A stretch of 28,983 nucleotides of DNA, taken from IMG/VR virus record IMGVR_UViG_3300036770_007026, positions 1 to 28,983 of that record. One strand, written 5' to 3'. Under the pieces are notes generated by a model. That model saw nothing but the letters and a program-made list of their open reading frames with translations, did not search any database and had not been told where the DNA came from. Position 1 is the stretch's first letter. Each line of letters begins with the position of its first letter. The position numbers were made by a program, and so were the translations under genes. This DNA is from a virus. Shown here piece by piece: positions 8,368 through 15,257 of this stretch.

Positions 8368-9288
8368 ATGAAAGAACTATGGGTAGAAAAATATCGTCCT
8401 AAAACACTAAACGAATATGTTTGGAGAGACGACGAACAAAGAAAACAAGTACAGACTTGGATCAAAGAAAAAAGTATTCCTCATCTACTGCTAAGTGGTA
8501 CGCCGGGTATCGGAAAAACTACTATGGCTAAAATGCTGATCAATGAAATTGGTATTGAAGATTATGATGTTCTAGAAATCAATGCTTCCAGAGAACGTGG
8601 ACTAGACTTGATGAAAGAAAAAATAACCAATTTTGTCAGCATGATTCCCTTTGGCCCTTTTAAAGTAGTTCTTTTAGATGAGGCAGATCGACTAACACCG
8701 TTCGCCCAGGATGCCCTAAAAGGCGTCATGGAAGAATACAGCAATTTTAGTAGATTCATTTTAACCTGTAATACTCCTAGTATGATTGTGCCAGCGATTC
8801 ATAGTCGTTGTCAGCAATTTCATTTTACAAGATTGGACCCCGTAGAATTTACCGCCAGGGCCGCTACTATTCTTGTAAATGAAGAAATAGATTTTGAATT
8901 AGATGTCTTGGATACTTATGTGAAATCAACATATCCCGACTTACGAAAATGCATTAACCTGTTACAACAAAATAGTAGAGATAGTAAATTATACACACCA
9001 AATCAAAATGATACCGGAACGCTAGAATGGAAATTTGATATGGTCGAACTATTCAAGGCAGGAAAAATCACAGAAGCACGTAAAATGCTTTGCGGTAAAG
9101 TTCAAGCAGACGAAATCATTGAAATTTATAGATGGTTGTATAATAATCTCGATATCTTTGGCAGCGACGAAAATCAAGATAAGGCGATACTTATCATTAA
9201 GCAAGGAATCGTTGATCATCCTATTTGCGCAGATCCAGAAATTAATCTATCAGCCACTTTAGTTAGGTTGGCTAAATTAAATGGTTAA
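8368..9288 (+). CDS. 44: Sliding clamp loader ATPase, gp44-like
   Basis: 306 residues (T4 gp44 is ~319). The N-terminus LWVEKYRPKTLNEYV is the classic RFC/clamp-loader opening. Walker A GTPGIGKTT spans 44-52, Walker B VVLLDEAD 100-107, sensor 1 is LTCNTPS (132-138), and SRC at 146-148 carries the arginine finger. The C-terminal ~140 residues form the collar-type helical region. It would form an ATPase ring that opens the gp45 clamp and loads it on primer-template DNA for gp43 polymerase. In T4 the clamp also activates late promoters. No obvious gp45 is in this window. It overlaps the next gene by eight bases. Confidence 0.88.
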   Translation: MKELWVEKYRPKTLNEYVWRDDEQRKQVQTWIKEKSIPHLLLSGTPGIGKTTMAKMLINEIGIEDYDVLEINASRERGLDLMKEKITNFVSMIPFGPFKVVLLDEADRLTPFAQDALKGVMEEYSNFSRFILTCNTPSMIVPAIHSRCQQFHFTRLDPVEFTARAATILVNEEIDFELDVLDTYVKSTYPDLRKCINLLQQNSRDSKLYTPNQNDTGTLEWKFDMVELFKAGKITEARKMLCGKVQADEIIEIYRWLYNNLDIFGSDENQDKAILIIKQGIVDHPICADPEINLSATLVRLAKLNG

Positions 9289-9772
9289 GAAAAGTAATGT
9301 TACTAAAGGTAAGGATAGTTATGATGCCGAATTAAAAACCGGGCTAGTTGCTTTTTTTAATAAAAATGTCACACCATATCCCACTGATGTTGGAGCACCT
9401 AGTTTCGATCTAATTCCTGTCCAAAAACAAAAGGACATAATGATCAATCATGCTCGAATGTATGCTCAACAAGAATATGATAGAATAATGGAATTAGTTA
9501 AAGTTTTACAAAAACAAGCAGCCAATATCAAACGCCGGCTAGATGTAACAGACATGGTACACTCTGCGGAATATCAATTCCAAATAGTCATGGGGCATTG
9601 CTACTGGTTAGCATGGGATACAAGAAAACAAAAAATGCTATTAGTTACATTGGGGCCTAAAGACTGGGCAACTGGCGCTCCGGAAAATTATGATTATCAA
9701 ATGTGTGTTAAGTATATGGGCGACCATACTTGGTTAGAAGTTGACGACTTAGGAAATCCTATAAATGAATAA
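9281..9772 (+). CDS. Conserved hypothetical protein, DUF2452-like; gp62 position
   Basis: 163 residues, overlapping the clamp loader gene by eight bases and so co-translated with it. The sequence has GAPSFDLIPV, then a long helical segment (residues ~50-90), then VHSAEYQFQIVMGHCYWLAW and LGPKDWATGAPE. This order (GAPxF, helix, YxFxxxxGxxYxL, P.xW) recalls DUF2452-family proteins found in bacteria and phages. In T4 the clamp loader's small subunit gene 62 sits next to 44, so a gp62 role is possible by position, but I cannot see gp62-specific residues. Family resemblance is moderate and function unknown. Confidence 0.5.
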   Translation: MVKKSNVTKGKDSYDAELKTGLVAFFNKNVTPYPTDVGAPSFDLIPVQKQKDIMINHARMYAQQEYDRIMELVKVLQKQAANIKRRLDVTDMVHSAEYQFQIVMGHCYWLAWDTRKQKMLLVTLGPKDWATGAPENYDYQMCVKYMGDHTWLEVDDLGNPINE

Positions 9773-10007
9773 CAGATACATGATAGTTTGTTACGTGAAA
9801 AAACCAGATGGTAAGTTTGATGAACTGACTGAATTTAAAAGACACTATAGAACCAGCCATTTGCAAACTGCCAAGGTCATACTAGATCTTAAAGAAAAAA
9901 AAGTCATTAAAAATGGTCTAAATCCCGATGCCTCCTATGGAGATATGATCGAGTTTTATAAAAGGATGATAGGAGATCGTTTGACCCCCTATCTACCTAA
10001 AGATTAA
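9765..10007 (+). CDS. Conserved small hypothetical protein
   Basis: 80 residues, overlapping the previous gene by eight bases. It begins NNRYMIVCYVKKPDGKFDEL and is a small soluble alpha/beta protein with basic patches (LKEKKVIKNG) and a C-terminal DMIEFYKRMIGDRLTPYL. It is the last gene of the + strand run. Its stop overlaps the stop of the convergent phoH gene by four bases, leaving no room for a terminator between the two. Function unknown. Confidence 0.6.
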   Translation: MNNRYMIVCYVKKPDGKFDELTEFKRHYRTSHLQTAKVILDLKEKKVIKNGLNPDASYGDMIEFYKRMIGDRLTPYLPKD

Positions 10008-10741
10008 TTATCACCGTATATAGATAATATTTCTTTTACTGCTTCGTGTCGTTCGATATCTCCTACCGTAAAATGACACAGATCCACGTATCTATGATTT
10101 TCAAAATTATTATAGAGATTCAAGAACTCTAAAAGGCCATTGTTACTAGGACGGTCTGCTTGCTGAAGATCACCGGTAACTACCATCTTGGACCCTTGAC
10201 CTAATCTAGTAAGTAACATCTTCATCTGGCTGGGCGTAGCATTTTGCATCTCATCTGCGATAATCACAGCGTTTTTGAACGTTCTGCCTCTCATGTATGC
10301 TAAAGGACTGGTTTCAATCACCCCCTCGGTTATCATATTAGTAATTTCTTTAGCATAGTAATTTTCTGCAAAAACATCCATTATAGGTTTAGTCCAGGGT
10401 TCCATTTTTTGCTGTAGGTCCCCAGGTAAAAACCCATGCTCTTCGTCCACTGATACAGCAGGCCTAGTAATGATAATCTTATAAGCATCCCCATATTTGA
10501 GTTGATCAATCGCCCATTGCACCGCAAGCATGGTTTTACCCGTACCGGCTGGACCGATAGCAAAAACTATCATCTTTTCAGGATTGTTAAGTTTTAACAG
10601 GTAAGATTCTTGATTGAGGTTTTTTGGGTAGATTTGAACCCTATGACGCTTTTGATGTTGATTATCTACTAAATTGATAACGTTTGACTGCTGATCTTGA
10701 TGAGAGTAAGACTTGTTTGCTACTGCTCTTTTACGCTTCAT
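10004..10741 (-). CDS. phoH: PhoH-like P-loop ATPase
   Basis: 245 residues on the reverse strand, with AAGGAGG upstream of the start (10753-10759 on the + map). A basic N-terminal tail (~40 residues) precedes the PhoH core: Walker A GPAGTGKT at 63-70, the conserved ITRPAVSVDEEHGFLPGD (91-108), Walker B VIIADEMQNA at 159-168, and LLTRLGQGSKMVVTGDLQQ. This matches the C-terminal ATPase domain of phage and bacterial PhoH, often described as an RNA helicase-like or phosphate-stress protein, whose true function in phages is unsettled. It is the only reverse-strand gene here, so it needs its own promoter, presumably in the divergent region at 10742-10883. Confidence 0.88.
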   Translation of the reverse strand: MKRKRAVANKSYSHQDQQSNVINLVDNQHQKRHRVQIYPKNLNQESYLLKLNNPEKMIVFAIGPAGTGKTMLAVQWAIDQLKYGDAYKIIITRPAVSVDEEHGFLPGDLQQKMEPWTKPIMDVFAENYYAKEITNMITEGVIETSPLAYMRGRTFKNAVIIADEMQNATPSQMKMLLTRLGQGSKMVVTGDLQQADRPSNNGLLEFLNLYNNFENHRYVDLCHFTVGDIERHEAVKEILSIYGDN

Positions 10742-10883
10742 ATAAGGTTAGCCCTCCTTGTTAAGTGCTAGGCACGGACCTTGGACCGTTGTGCCCGTAC
10801 CGAGCACAAAAGTATTTAACAAAGTCCTCAAAAAGTTAACTACAATGATAAACTTCTCATCGATAAATACAAAGGGAGATATT
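10742..10883. promoter_or_regulatory. Divergent intergenic region between phoH and gene 10884
   Basis: 142 bases without a convincing gene; the + frame stays open from 10758, but that N-terminus is unlike the family and has no good ribosome site. The region holds the phoH ribosome site (reverse), alternating GTGC/GCAC tetramers at 10765, 10772, 10791 and 10804 that can form alternative hairpins, a direct repeat GGACC-TT-GGACC, a weak sigma70-like pair on + (TTAACA at 10816, TACAAT at 10841, long 19-base spacer) and the late-like box at 10862. Both transcription units probably start here. Confidence 0.5.
10862..10869 (+). promoter_or_regulatory. T4-late-like promoter box GATAAATA
   Basis: GATAAATA followed by C, 14 bases before the ATG at 10884, in non-coding DNA. 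The match to TATAAATA is 7 of 8. The spacing is tight: transcription starting about six bases downstream would begin next to the AAAGGGAGAT ribosome site, giving an almost leaderless message. Confidence 0.45.
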
Positions 10884-11405
10884 ATGGCTGATATTAAGGA
10901 CGTTATACAAAATATAGAGCAGATCTATGGATCTAATAATAGTCTAAACATACTAAAAGATTTCGAGCGTGTTATAGACGAATTAGATGTCTATGTTTTT
11001 GAAAATTGGATCGACGGCGAATTGATCGCTGGCCCAAAAGAAAGTCGTTATTTCGTAGAATGTACTTTCATGTGGCCTAAAGAAAAAATGCCGGAACCGG
11101 TCGGCGGGCAAAGATTACTTGATTACGGATGCAAAGTTCAATTCGCAGAAAGTCAAATGTCCAAAGTACGAAAAATTAAATCGCCCGACGATATCCGTCC
11201 AGGAACCAGAAAAGGCAAAATCGATCAGGAAGATATTTGGATGGTTAAAATTACCATGCCTAAAAAATTAATGAGTGATATCAATAGAGGTTATAAAACA
11301 TTAGATAAAAACAAAGTAGAAGATATACTTAATCAAAATAATGTCGTTAATGTACAACCCGAACCCGCACAGGAACCAGCAAATGCAGAACAACCTGCCG
11401 CTTAA
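10884..11405 (+). CDS. Conserved hypothetical protein of T4-like phages (173 aa)
   Basis: The reading frame is open from 10758, but I place the start at 10884 (MADIKDVIQNIEQIYG), which has AAAGGGAGAT five bases upstream. The 42 residues before it are compositionally unlike the rest. The body contains DFERVIDELDVYVFENW, SRYFVECTFMWPKEKMPEP and KITMPKKLMSDINRGY, a family I associate with marine T4-like phages and which has no assigned role. The C-terminus is a Pro/Ala/Gln tail, likely disordered. It overlaps the next gene, so the pair is probably made together and may form a complex. Confidence 0.65.
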   Translation: MADIKDVIQNIEQIYGSNNSLNILKDFERVIDELDVYVFENWIDGELIAGPKESRYFVECTFMWPKEKMPEPVGGQRLLDYGCKVQFAESQMSKVRKIKSPDDIRPGTRKGKIDQEDIWMVKITMPKKLMSDINRGYKTLDKNKVEDILNQNNVVNVQPEPAQEPANAEQPAA

Positions 11406-12123
11406 TGAAGGTTTGAGATCTAACGATCTCAAAGAAATGATGTACAACACCTTAGAGATTGATACCTATAAATCTAAAATGGGAGAAGATCGAGATGTAT
11501 GTGTGCTTTCTTTTAGAGTAAAAGATCGAGCACCGGCCAAGGATCTAATGGAATTCATCGAGAAAGGTTACAATTTTGTATTAGATGCCGATGTAAGTTC
11601 CGGTGAAAACAAACAAGGAGAATATTTGGTTTTCGTCGAATTAGATCGTACAGAAAAACTTGCAGAACAGATACAAGAATTGATGTATGGTATTAAGAGA
11701 CTTACAGAAATAGATTCTTACAAATTTAGATATCATAAAAATAGTAAAGATTATGATTTAACCACAGAATCAATTAAATCTCTTGTTCCTTCCACTCCGT
11801 TAGATTATGAAAAGGCAATGAATAGATTACAGGTAGAGAATTACAAAAGATTTTTCAATAAAACTCTCATGGACGATTTATCATTAGAAAAAGACATTAT
11901 TACATTTTATAAACCTTTTAATAAATCATACAAGTTTAAAATTATCGAAGATCAAGACACAATAACTATAGCAGAGGACGCAATATCTTTAGATGAAAAA
12001 TCTATAGGAGAAACATTTTGGCTTACTAAAATGTTTGGAGATTATAATATCGCCAAGATCGGTGAAAATTTTCTATTCACCAACGGAAACAAATCAATTT
12101 TATTACAGAGGATAGACCAATGA
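11383..12123 (+). CDS. Conserved hypothetical protein of T4-like phages (246 aa)
   Basis: The frame is open from an ATG at 11341, but the ATG at 11383 (MQNNLPLNEGLRS) has AGGAA at proper distance, reduces the overlap with the upstream gene to 23 bases, and directly precedes the conserved LRSNDL opening. The first half has DVCVLSFRVKDRAPAKDLMEF and GEYLVFVELDRTEKLAEQI, while the C-terminal half is beta-rich (TFWLTKMFGDYNIAKIGENF). It is a recurrent partner of the preceding gene in aquatic phages. Function unknown; possibly virion-associated. Its stop overlaps the endolysin start (ATGA). Confidence 0.6.
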   Translation: MQNNLPLNEGLRSNDLKEMMYNTLEIDTYKSKMGEDRDVCVLSFRVKDRAPAKDLMEFIEKGYNFVLDADVSSGENKQGEYLVFVELDRTEKLAEQIQELMYGIKRLTEIDSYKFRYHKNSKDYDLTTESIKSLVPSTPLDYEKAMNRLQVENYKRFFNKTLMDDLSLEKDIITFYKPFNKSYKFKIIEDQDTITIAEDAISLDEKSIGETFWLTKMFGDYNIAKIGENFLFTNGNKSILLQRIDQ

Positions 12124-12749
12124 GTTTTACATTCGACTTTAAAAAAGAGCATCTACAGTCATTGATAGGAAACAATCCCTATCTAGATTATTGGTATAAC
12201 GCACTATGCGAAATACTACCTGTATATGAAATCAATACTCCGGAACGTGTGGCTGCATGGCTGGCACAGTGCGCACACGAAAGTGGCTATTTTAAATTTC
12301 TAAAAGAAAATCTCAACTACCGCGCAGAAAGTCTATTAAAAACTTTTCCTAAGTATTTCAAAACTCTAGAGGAAGCAAAACAATACGAACGTCAACCAGA
12401 GAAAATCGCCAACAGAGTCTATGCTAACCGTATGGGCAACGGTGACGAAGCATCGGGCGATGGTTTCCGTTATCTAGGACGCGGTCTCATACAATTAACT
12501 GGTAAGAATAACTACACATTCTTCGCTGCCAGCATCGATACTCCATTAGAACAGATTCCAGAATATCTACAGACATTCGAAGGTGCTGTTCAGAGCGCTT
12601 GCTGGTTCTGGGAACAGAACAATCTCAATCAATTCGCTGACAGTAAAGATATCGTCACTATGAGCAAACGCATCAATGGCGGTACTATCGGTATGGAAGA
12701 TCGCATCATGAAGTACGAAAAGTGCCTTAAGATGTTTGGAGCAAAATAA
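12120..12749 (+). CDS. GH19-type endolysin
   Basis: 209 residues: a stand-alone glycoside hydrolase family 19 (chitinase-like) domain without signal peptide. The probable acid is E54 in WLAQCAHESGYFKF; the second acidic cluster is GNGDEASGDGFRYLGRGLIQ (106-125), followed by LTGKNNY. This family cuts peptidoglycan sugar chains in phages. The lack of a signal sequence means it needs a holin to reach the wall. It heads the lysis cluster and abuts the spanin gene (stop and ATG share one base). It is a second, distinct GH19 from the LysM-GH19 protein at 24845. Confidence 0.88.
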   Translation: MSFTFDFKKEHLQSLIGNNPYLDYWYNALCEILPVYEINTPERVAAWLAQCAHESGYFKFLKENLNYRAESLLKTFPKYFKTLEEAKQYERQPEKIANRVYANRMGNGDEASGDGFRYLGRGLIQLTGKNNYTFFAASIDTPLEQIPEYLQTFEGAVQSACWFWEQNNLNQFADSKDIVTMSKRINGGTIGMEDRIMKYEKCLKMFGAK

Positions 12750-13249
12750 TGTTCGGTATAGGCGGTATCATCAAGGCCATAGTGGCCTTGATTATCGTAG
12801 TAGTGTTAGCAGGTGGTGCTTGGTATGTCACAGGACTACGTGCTGATCTAGCAGTTAGCGAAATAAACAATAAAAAATTACAAGATGGTATCGATGCTCA
12901 ACAGGCCTTGATGGAACAAATGAGGGCAGACGTCGCACAGATACAGAACATCAATCAAGACCTCAAGAAAGAAAACGAAAGACAGCAGGCTGAGGTTAAA
13001 GCACTGTCGAATCGTTTCAGCCAGAATGCACGAGGTGAAGTTCGCGATTTCGGCGCCTTGGCTGCTGAAAGACCGGATGCTATACAACGTGCTGTGAATC
13101 GCGGAACAGTCAATGCCATGCGATGTCTAGAAATAGCCAGCGGAGCACCGTTGACAGAAAAAGAATTAAACGCCAGAAACTCTAGCGAGATAAACAGGGA
13201 GTGCCCATCAATTGCGAATCCAAACTATAAGCCTAGCGCTGGTAACTAG
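12749..13249 (+). CDS. Inner-membrane spanin (Rz-like)
   Basis: 166 residues with one N-terminal membrane segment at ~7-29 (IVALIIVVVLAGGAWYV) followed by a long charged coiled coil (~33-90, DLKKENERQQAEVKAL). The C-terminal domain contains NRGTVNAMRCLEIASGAPLT, a motif shared among marine phage lysis genes. Single N-terminal anchor plus periplasmic coiled coil is the i-spanin architecture. The o-spanin candidate starts inside its 3' end in another frame, as Rz1 does within Rz. Together they would fuse inner and outer membranes at the last step of lysis. Confidence 0.75.
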   Translation: MFGIGGIIKAIVALIIVVVLAGGAWYVTGLRADLAVSEINNKKLQDGIDAQQALMEQMRADVAQIQNINQDLKKENERQQAEVKALSNRFSQNARGEVRDFGALAAERPDAIQRAVNRGTVNAMRCLEIASGAPLTEKELNARNSSEINRECPSIANPNYKPSAGN

Positions 13250-13610
13250 TCTTTTATTGACCGGTTGTGCCAGTTTTAATCTGTTCGGAAACAGAGTCAA
13301 GCCTGTGGAGATTCAAACCAAGGCGGTAGAACGCACACCTCTAAATTTAGATGCACCGACTCCTTTAAAGTCTAAACCGGTAGAATGGATCTTGATCACT
13401 CCGCAGAACGCCGAAGAAGTATGGGCAAAATTGAGAGAGAAAAATGCGGACCTAGTGTTGTTTGGTCTCACTGACGATGGCTACGAAGAACTGTCTATGA
13501 CCATGGCAGAACTAAGGAATTACATAGCCGCACAGAGACAGGTCATCATCAAATATAAAGAATACTACGAACCTAAGAAAGACGAAGCGAAAACCGAAGA
13601 AAAGAAATGA
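13212..13610 (+). CDS. Outer-membrane lipoprotein spanin (Rz1-like), TTG start
   Basis: 132 residues beginning at a TTG, with GGGAG ten bases upstream (13197-13201). A lipoprotein signal peptide is clear: basic start, hydrophobic core, lipobox LLLTGC with Cys19. No ATG or GTG in frame would preserve the signal sequence. After a Pro-containing linker (PVEIQTK to SKPVEW), the C-terminal part has VLFGLTDDGYEELSMTMAEL and AAQRQVIIKYKEYYEP, a pattern common in aquatic phage lysis loci. It overlaps the i-spanin gene by 38 bases in another frame and would anchor in the outer membrane as its partner. The acidic/basic tail is KDEAKTEEKK. Confidence 0.72.
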   Translation: MRIQTISLALVTSLLLTGCASFNLFGNRVKPVEIQTKAVERTPLNLDAPTPLKSKPVEWILITPQNAEEVWAKLREKNADLVLFGLTDDGYEELSMTMAELRNYIAAQRQVIIKYKEYYEPKKDEAKTEEKK

Positions 13611-13831
13611 CAGATAATGACGAAATCAAAGAACTAGGTTGGTTCGCTCGATTATTTAGAAAAAGAGCAAAACTGACCTATTGGTTGGATCAGCAAGCAT
13701 ATGTCACTGAAGTTTGTTTTTTCAAAGAAGTTTCGCCAGAGTGCATCATGTTTAGCGATTATTATACGAAAAAGAACACTATGGTCAAGTATCGAAACAA
13801 GATAACCTATGTCTTGGAACAGGTCAAGTAG
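13607..13831 (+). CDS. Conserved small hypothetical protein in lysis cluster
   Basis: 74 residues starting in an ATGA overlap with the lipoprotein gene. It is soluble, with a basic patch (ARLFRKRAKLTYW) and two Cys (VCFFKEVSPECIMF). No membrane segment or known motif is evident. Being translationally coupled between spanin and holin candidate, it may be a lysis accessory or regulator, but nothing in the sequence proves this. Confidence 0.55.
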   Translation: MTDNDEIKELGWFARLFRKRAKLTYWLDQQAYVTEVCFFKEVSPECIMFSDYYTKKNTMVKYRNKITYVLEQVK

Positions 13832-13839
13832 GAGAAAAA

Positions 13840-14070
13840 ATGAGTTGGTTTCGTAGCATATTTACAGACGGCACGGACGACGGAATCAGCAGCAAACGTG
13901 TGGTAACCATATTGGCCTTTCTTATGTGTTCGGCAGGATTTATCGGGGATTTGTTTTGGGATCTAGATGTTAAGGATGTGATATTTGAATCAATGATGTA
14001 TATAGTTGTAGCAGGACTAGGGTTTACAGCATCAGAAAAATTTTCGAAAAATAAGAAGAGTGACGAATAG
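13840..14070 (+). CDS. Small two-TM membrane protein, holin candidate
   Basis: 76 residues with an AGGAGA ribosome site. It has two hydrophobic segments (~20-38, RVVTILAFLMCSAGFIG; ~50-64, ESMMYIVVAGLGFTA) joined by an acidic loop, and a charged C-terminal tail KNKKSDE. Size, two membrane spans and place next to endolysin and spanins fit a class II type holin. The SSKRVVTILAF opening resembles small holin-like proteins of other aquatic phages. The proteins at 14127 and 14369 are also membrane proteins, so the holin assignment among the three is by best fit only. Confidence 0.6.
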   Translation: MSWFRSIFTDGTDDGISSKRVVTILAFLMCSAGFIGDLFWDLDVKDVIFESMMYIVVAGLGFTASEKFSKNKKSDE

Positions 14071-14126
14071 GTTGATTTTTAATGAATTTTTTGTTAAATA
14101 AAGTTGTAGTTTTAATAGGAGCGGGT

Positions 14127-14378
14127 ATGAATTCTGATAAACATCTAGCGAGATGGTTGTTTTTGTTGATACTTCTGCCGATAGGTCTAGCAGCATTCAG
14201 CGGTGATCGTTTCCGTTATCCTTGCCAAGATCCCACAAATTGGGATAAGGCAGAATGCCAAAAACCTCAGTGCGAAGTAACAAGAACCTGTCCGGAACAT
14301 ATTTTCAAGGGCGAAGGTCCAAAGGGTACGGCTACCCCGGCAGTAACAGTGGCCACTAAGGAAAAGGGATGCAACTGA
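14127..14378 (+). CDS. Membrane-anchored, Cys-rich small protein
   Basis: The frame is open from 14082, but the ATG at 14127 has TAGGAG six bases upstream, while 14082 has no ribosome site. That gives 83 residues: a short cytoplasmic tail, one membrane span at ~9-24 (RWLFLLILLPIGLAAF), then an outside region with Cys at 33, 44, 49, 55 and 82, suited to disulfides in the periplasm (YPCQDPTNW, KPQCEVTRTCPEHIF). Family known to me only as conserved in marine phages. Possible roles are lysis control or superinfection exclusion, unproven. Its stop overlaps the downstream gene. Confidence 0.6.
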   Translation: MNSDKHLARWLFLLILLPIGLAAFSGDRFRYPCQDPTNWDKAECQKPQCEVTRTCPEHIFKGEGPKGTATPAVTVATKEKGCN

Positions 14379-14914
14379 TGGAAAAGATAGAACTCAAAGA
14401 CGGTAAAGAAATGTTTATATACACAGAAGAGCAATTAATGGCTCGCTTGAAATTCTTTATAGGTATCTGCCTAGCACTAACGCTAACAGGTATTGTGTTT
14501 GTGGTACTTTATTCACTGATATTTGTTACACAACCAATGAACGCGATCGCTCCTATCGATCAAAAGTTCTTTGAATTAATCATACCTATCGCGACATTTT
14601 TGACAGGTACATTGTCGGGTATAATGCTAGCAGGCAATGACAAGGACGCTAGAATGAAGGCATTGGAAGCTGCTAATAAAGGAGGATCTCCAAGTCCTAC
14701 TCCTAGCACACCGTCTTCTGGTGGTTTTTCTGCTAGTGCCAATATCGGTGGTTCGAGTTTTAGTTTTAACAAACCTGCTGCCACACCAAGTTTCGGAGCA
14801 CCGGCTGCTCCTAGTGCTACTGCTAGTTTCGGAGCACCGGCAGCACCTGCCTCCCCGATGATGAGCAGCACAGGTAAGCCTATGCCTGTACAGGACGACG
14901 AACCAGAATTATAA
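14369..14914 (+). CDS. Two-TM membrane protein with low-complexity SFGAP tail
   Basis: 181 residues. ATG at 14369 (AAGGA six bases upstream) and ATG at 14378 (AAAGGG upstream, TGATG overlap) are both plausible; the protein differs only by three residues. Membrane spans at ~29-52 (FFIGICLALTLTGIVFVVLY) and ~68-88 (IIPIATFLTGTLSGIMLAG) form a hairpin, so both ends should face the cytoplasm. Residues ~105-172 are low complexity, Ser/Pro/Ala/Gly-rich, with PSFGAPAAPS and ASFGAPAAPA repeats. This tail may be a linker or a phase-separating, weakly interacting region. It is a second holin candidate, but the long tail is unusual for one. Confidence 0.6.
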   Translation: MQLMEKIELKDGKEMFIYTEEQLMARLKFFIGICLALTLTGIVFVVLYSLIFVTQPMNAIAPIDQKFFELIIPIATFLTGTLSGIMLAGNDKDARMKALEAANKGGSPSPTPSTPSSGGFSASANIGGSSFSFNKPAATPSFGAPAAPSATASFGAPAAPASPMMSSTGKPMPVQDDEPEL

Positions 14915-14948
14915 GAAGCAAACTATGAAAAACCTAAAGGAGATAGAT

Positions 14949-15188
14949 ATGTTTAAAAAAATGATTTTCGCAGCAGGGTTGGCGCTGGCTGTTTCTATGC
15001 CTGCTTATGCCGACAAGCATGAGAAGAAAGCAGAACCAGAAACTAAAAAAGTCTGTGTTGATGTACAGGGCAAAGACGGCAAGCCAGTAATGGACCCAAA
15101 AACTAATAAACCCAAACAGAATTGTATCACTGTAAAAGTTCGTGAGAAATTCGAAGGTACTAAAATCGAAGACGCTAAGAAAAAGTAA
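14949..15188 (+). CDS. Small exported (periplasmic) protein
   Basis: The frame is open from 14925, but the ATG at 14949 has AAAGGAGAT five bases upstream and gives a textbook signal peptide: MFKKMIF, hydrophobic core AAGLALAVSM, cleavage after PAYA. The mature ~58 residues are highly charged (KHEKKAEPETKKVCVDVQGK), with two Cys about 20 residues apart that could pair in the periplasm. No enzyme motif. It closes the lysis operon, followed by a terminator. It may alter the envelope or help lysis; function is not identifiable. Confidence 0.65.
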   Translation: MFKKMIFAAGLALAVSMPAYADKHEKKAEPETKKVCVDVQGKDGKPVMDPKTNKPKQNCITVKVREKFEGTKIEDAKKK

Positions 15189-15213
15189 AGAGATATCTCA
15201 TCTCTGTTAAATA

Positions 15214-15241
15214 AAAAGGACTGCGTAAGTAGTCCTTTTTT
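15214..15241 (+). terminator. Rho-independent terminator after the lysis cluster
   Basis: Perfect 10-bp inverted repeat AAAAAGGACT (15214-15223) and AGTCCTTTTT (15232-15241) with an 8-base loop, continuing into a T tract. A smaller inverted repeat, AGAGAT ... ATCTCT (15190-15206), lies just upstream. It separates the lysis cluster from the dnaJ operon. Confidence 0.88.
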
Positions 15242-15257
15242 TATTACAGAAAATATC

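Noticed and set aside
9281-9772. Firm naming as clamp loader small subunit gp62
   Set aside because: The position next to gp44 fits, but residues look more like DUF2452 proteins and I see no gp62-specific motif.
10758-10883. N-terminal extension of the gene at 10884
   Set aside because: The 42 extra residues are of different composition, cover repeats and the promoter box, and lack a ribosome site. AAAGGGAGAT sits before 10884.
14560-14871. Reverse-strand ORF inside the two-TM protein gene
   Set aside because: It mirrors the Ala/Pro/Gly low-complexity tail; no ribosome site and no recognisable motif.
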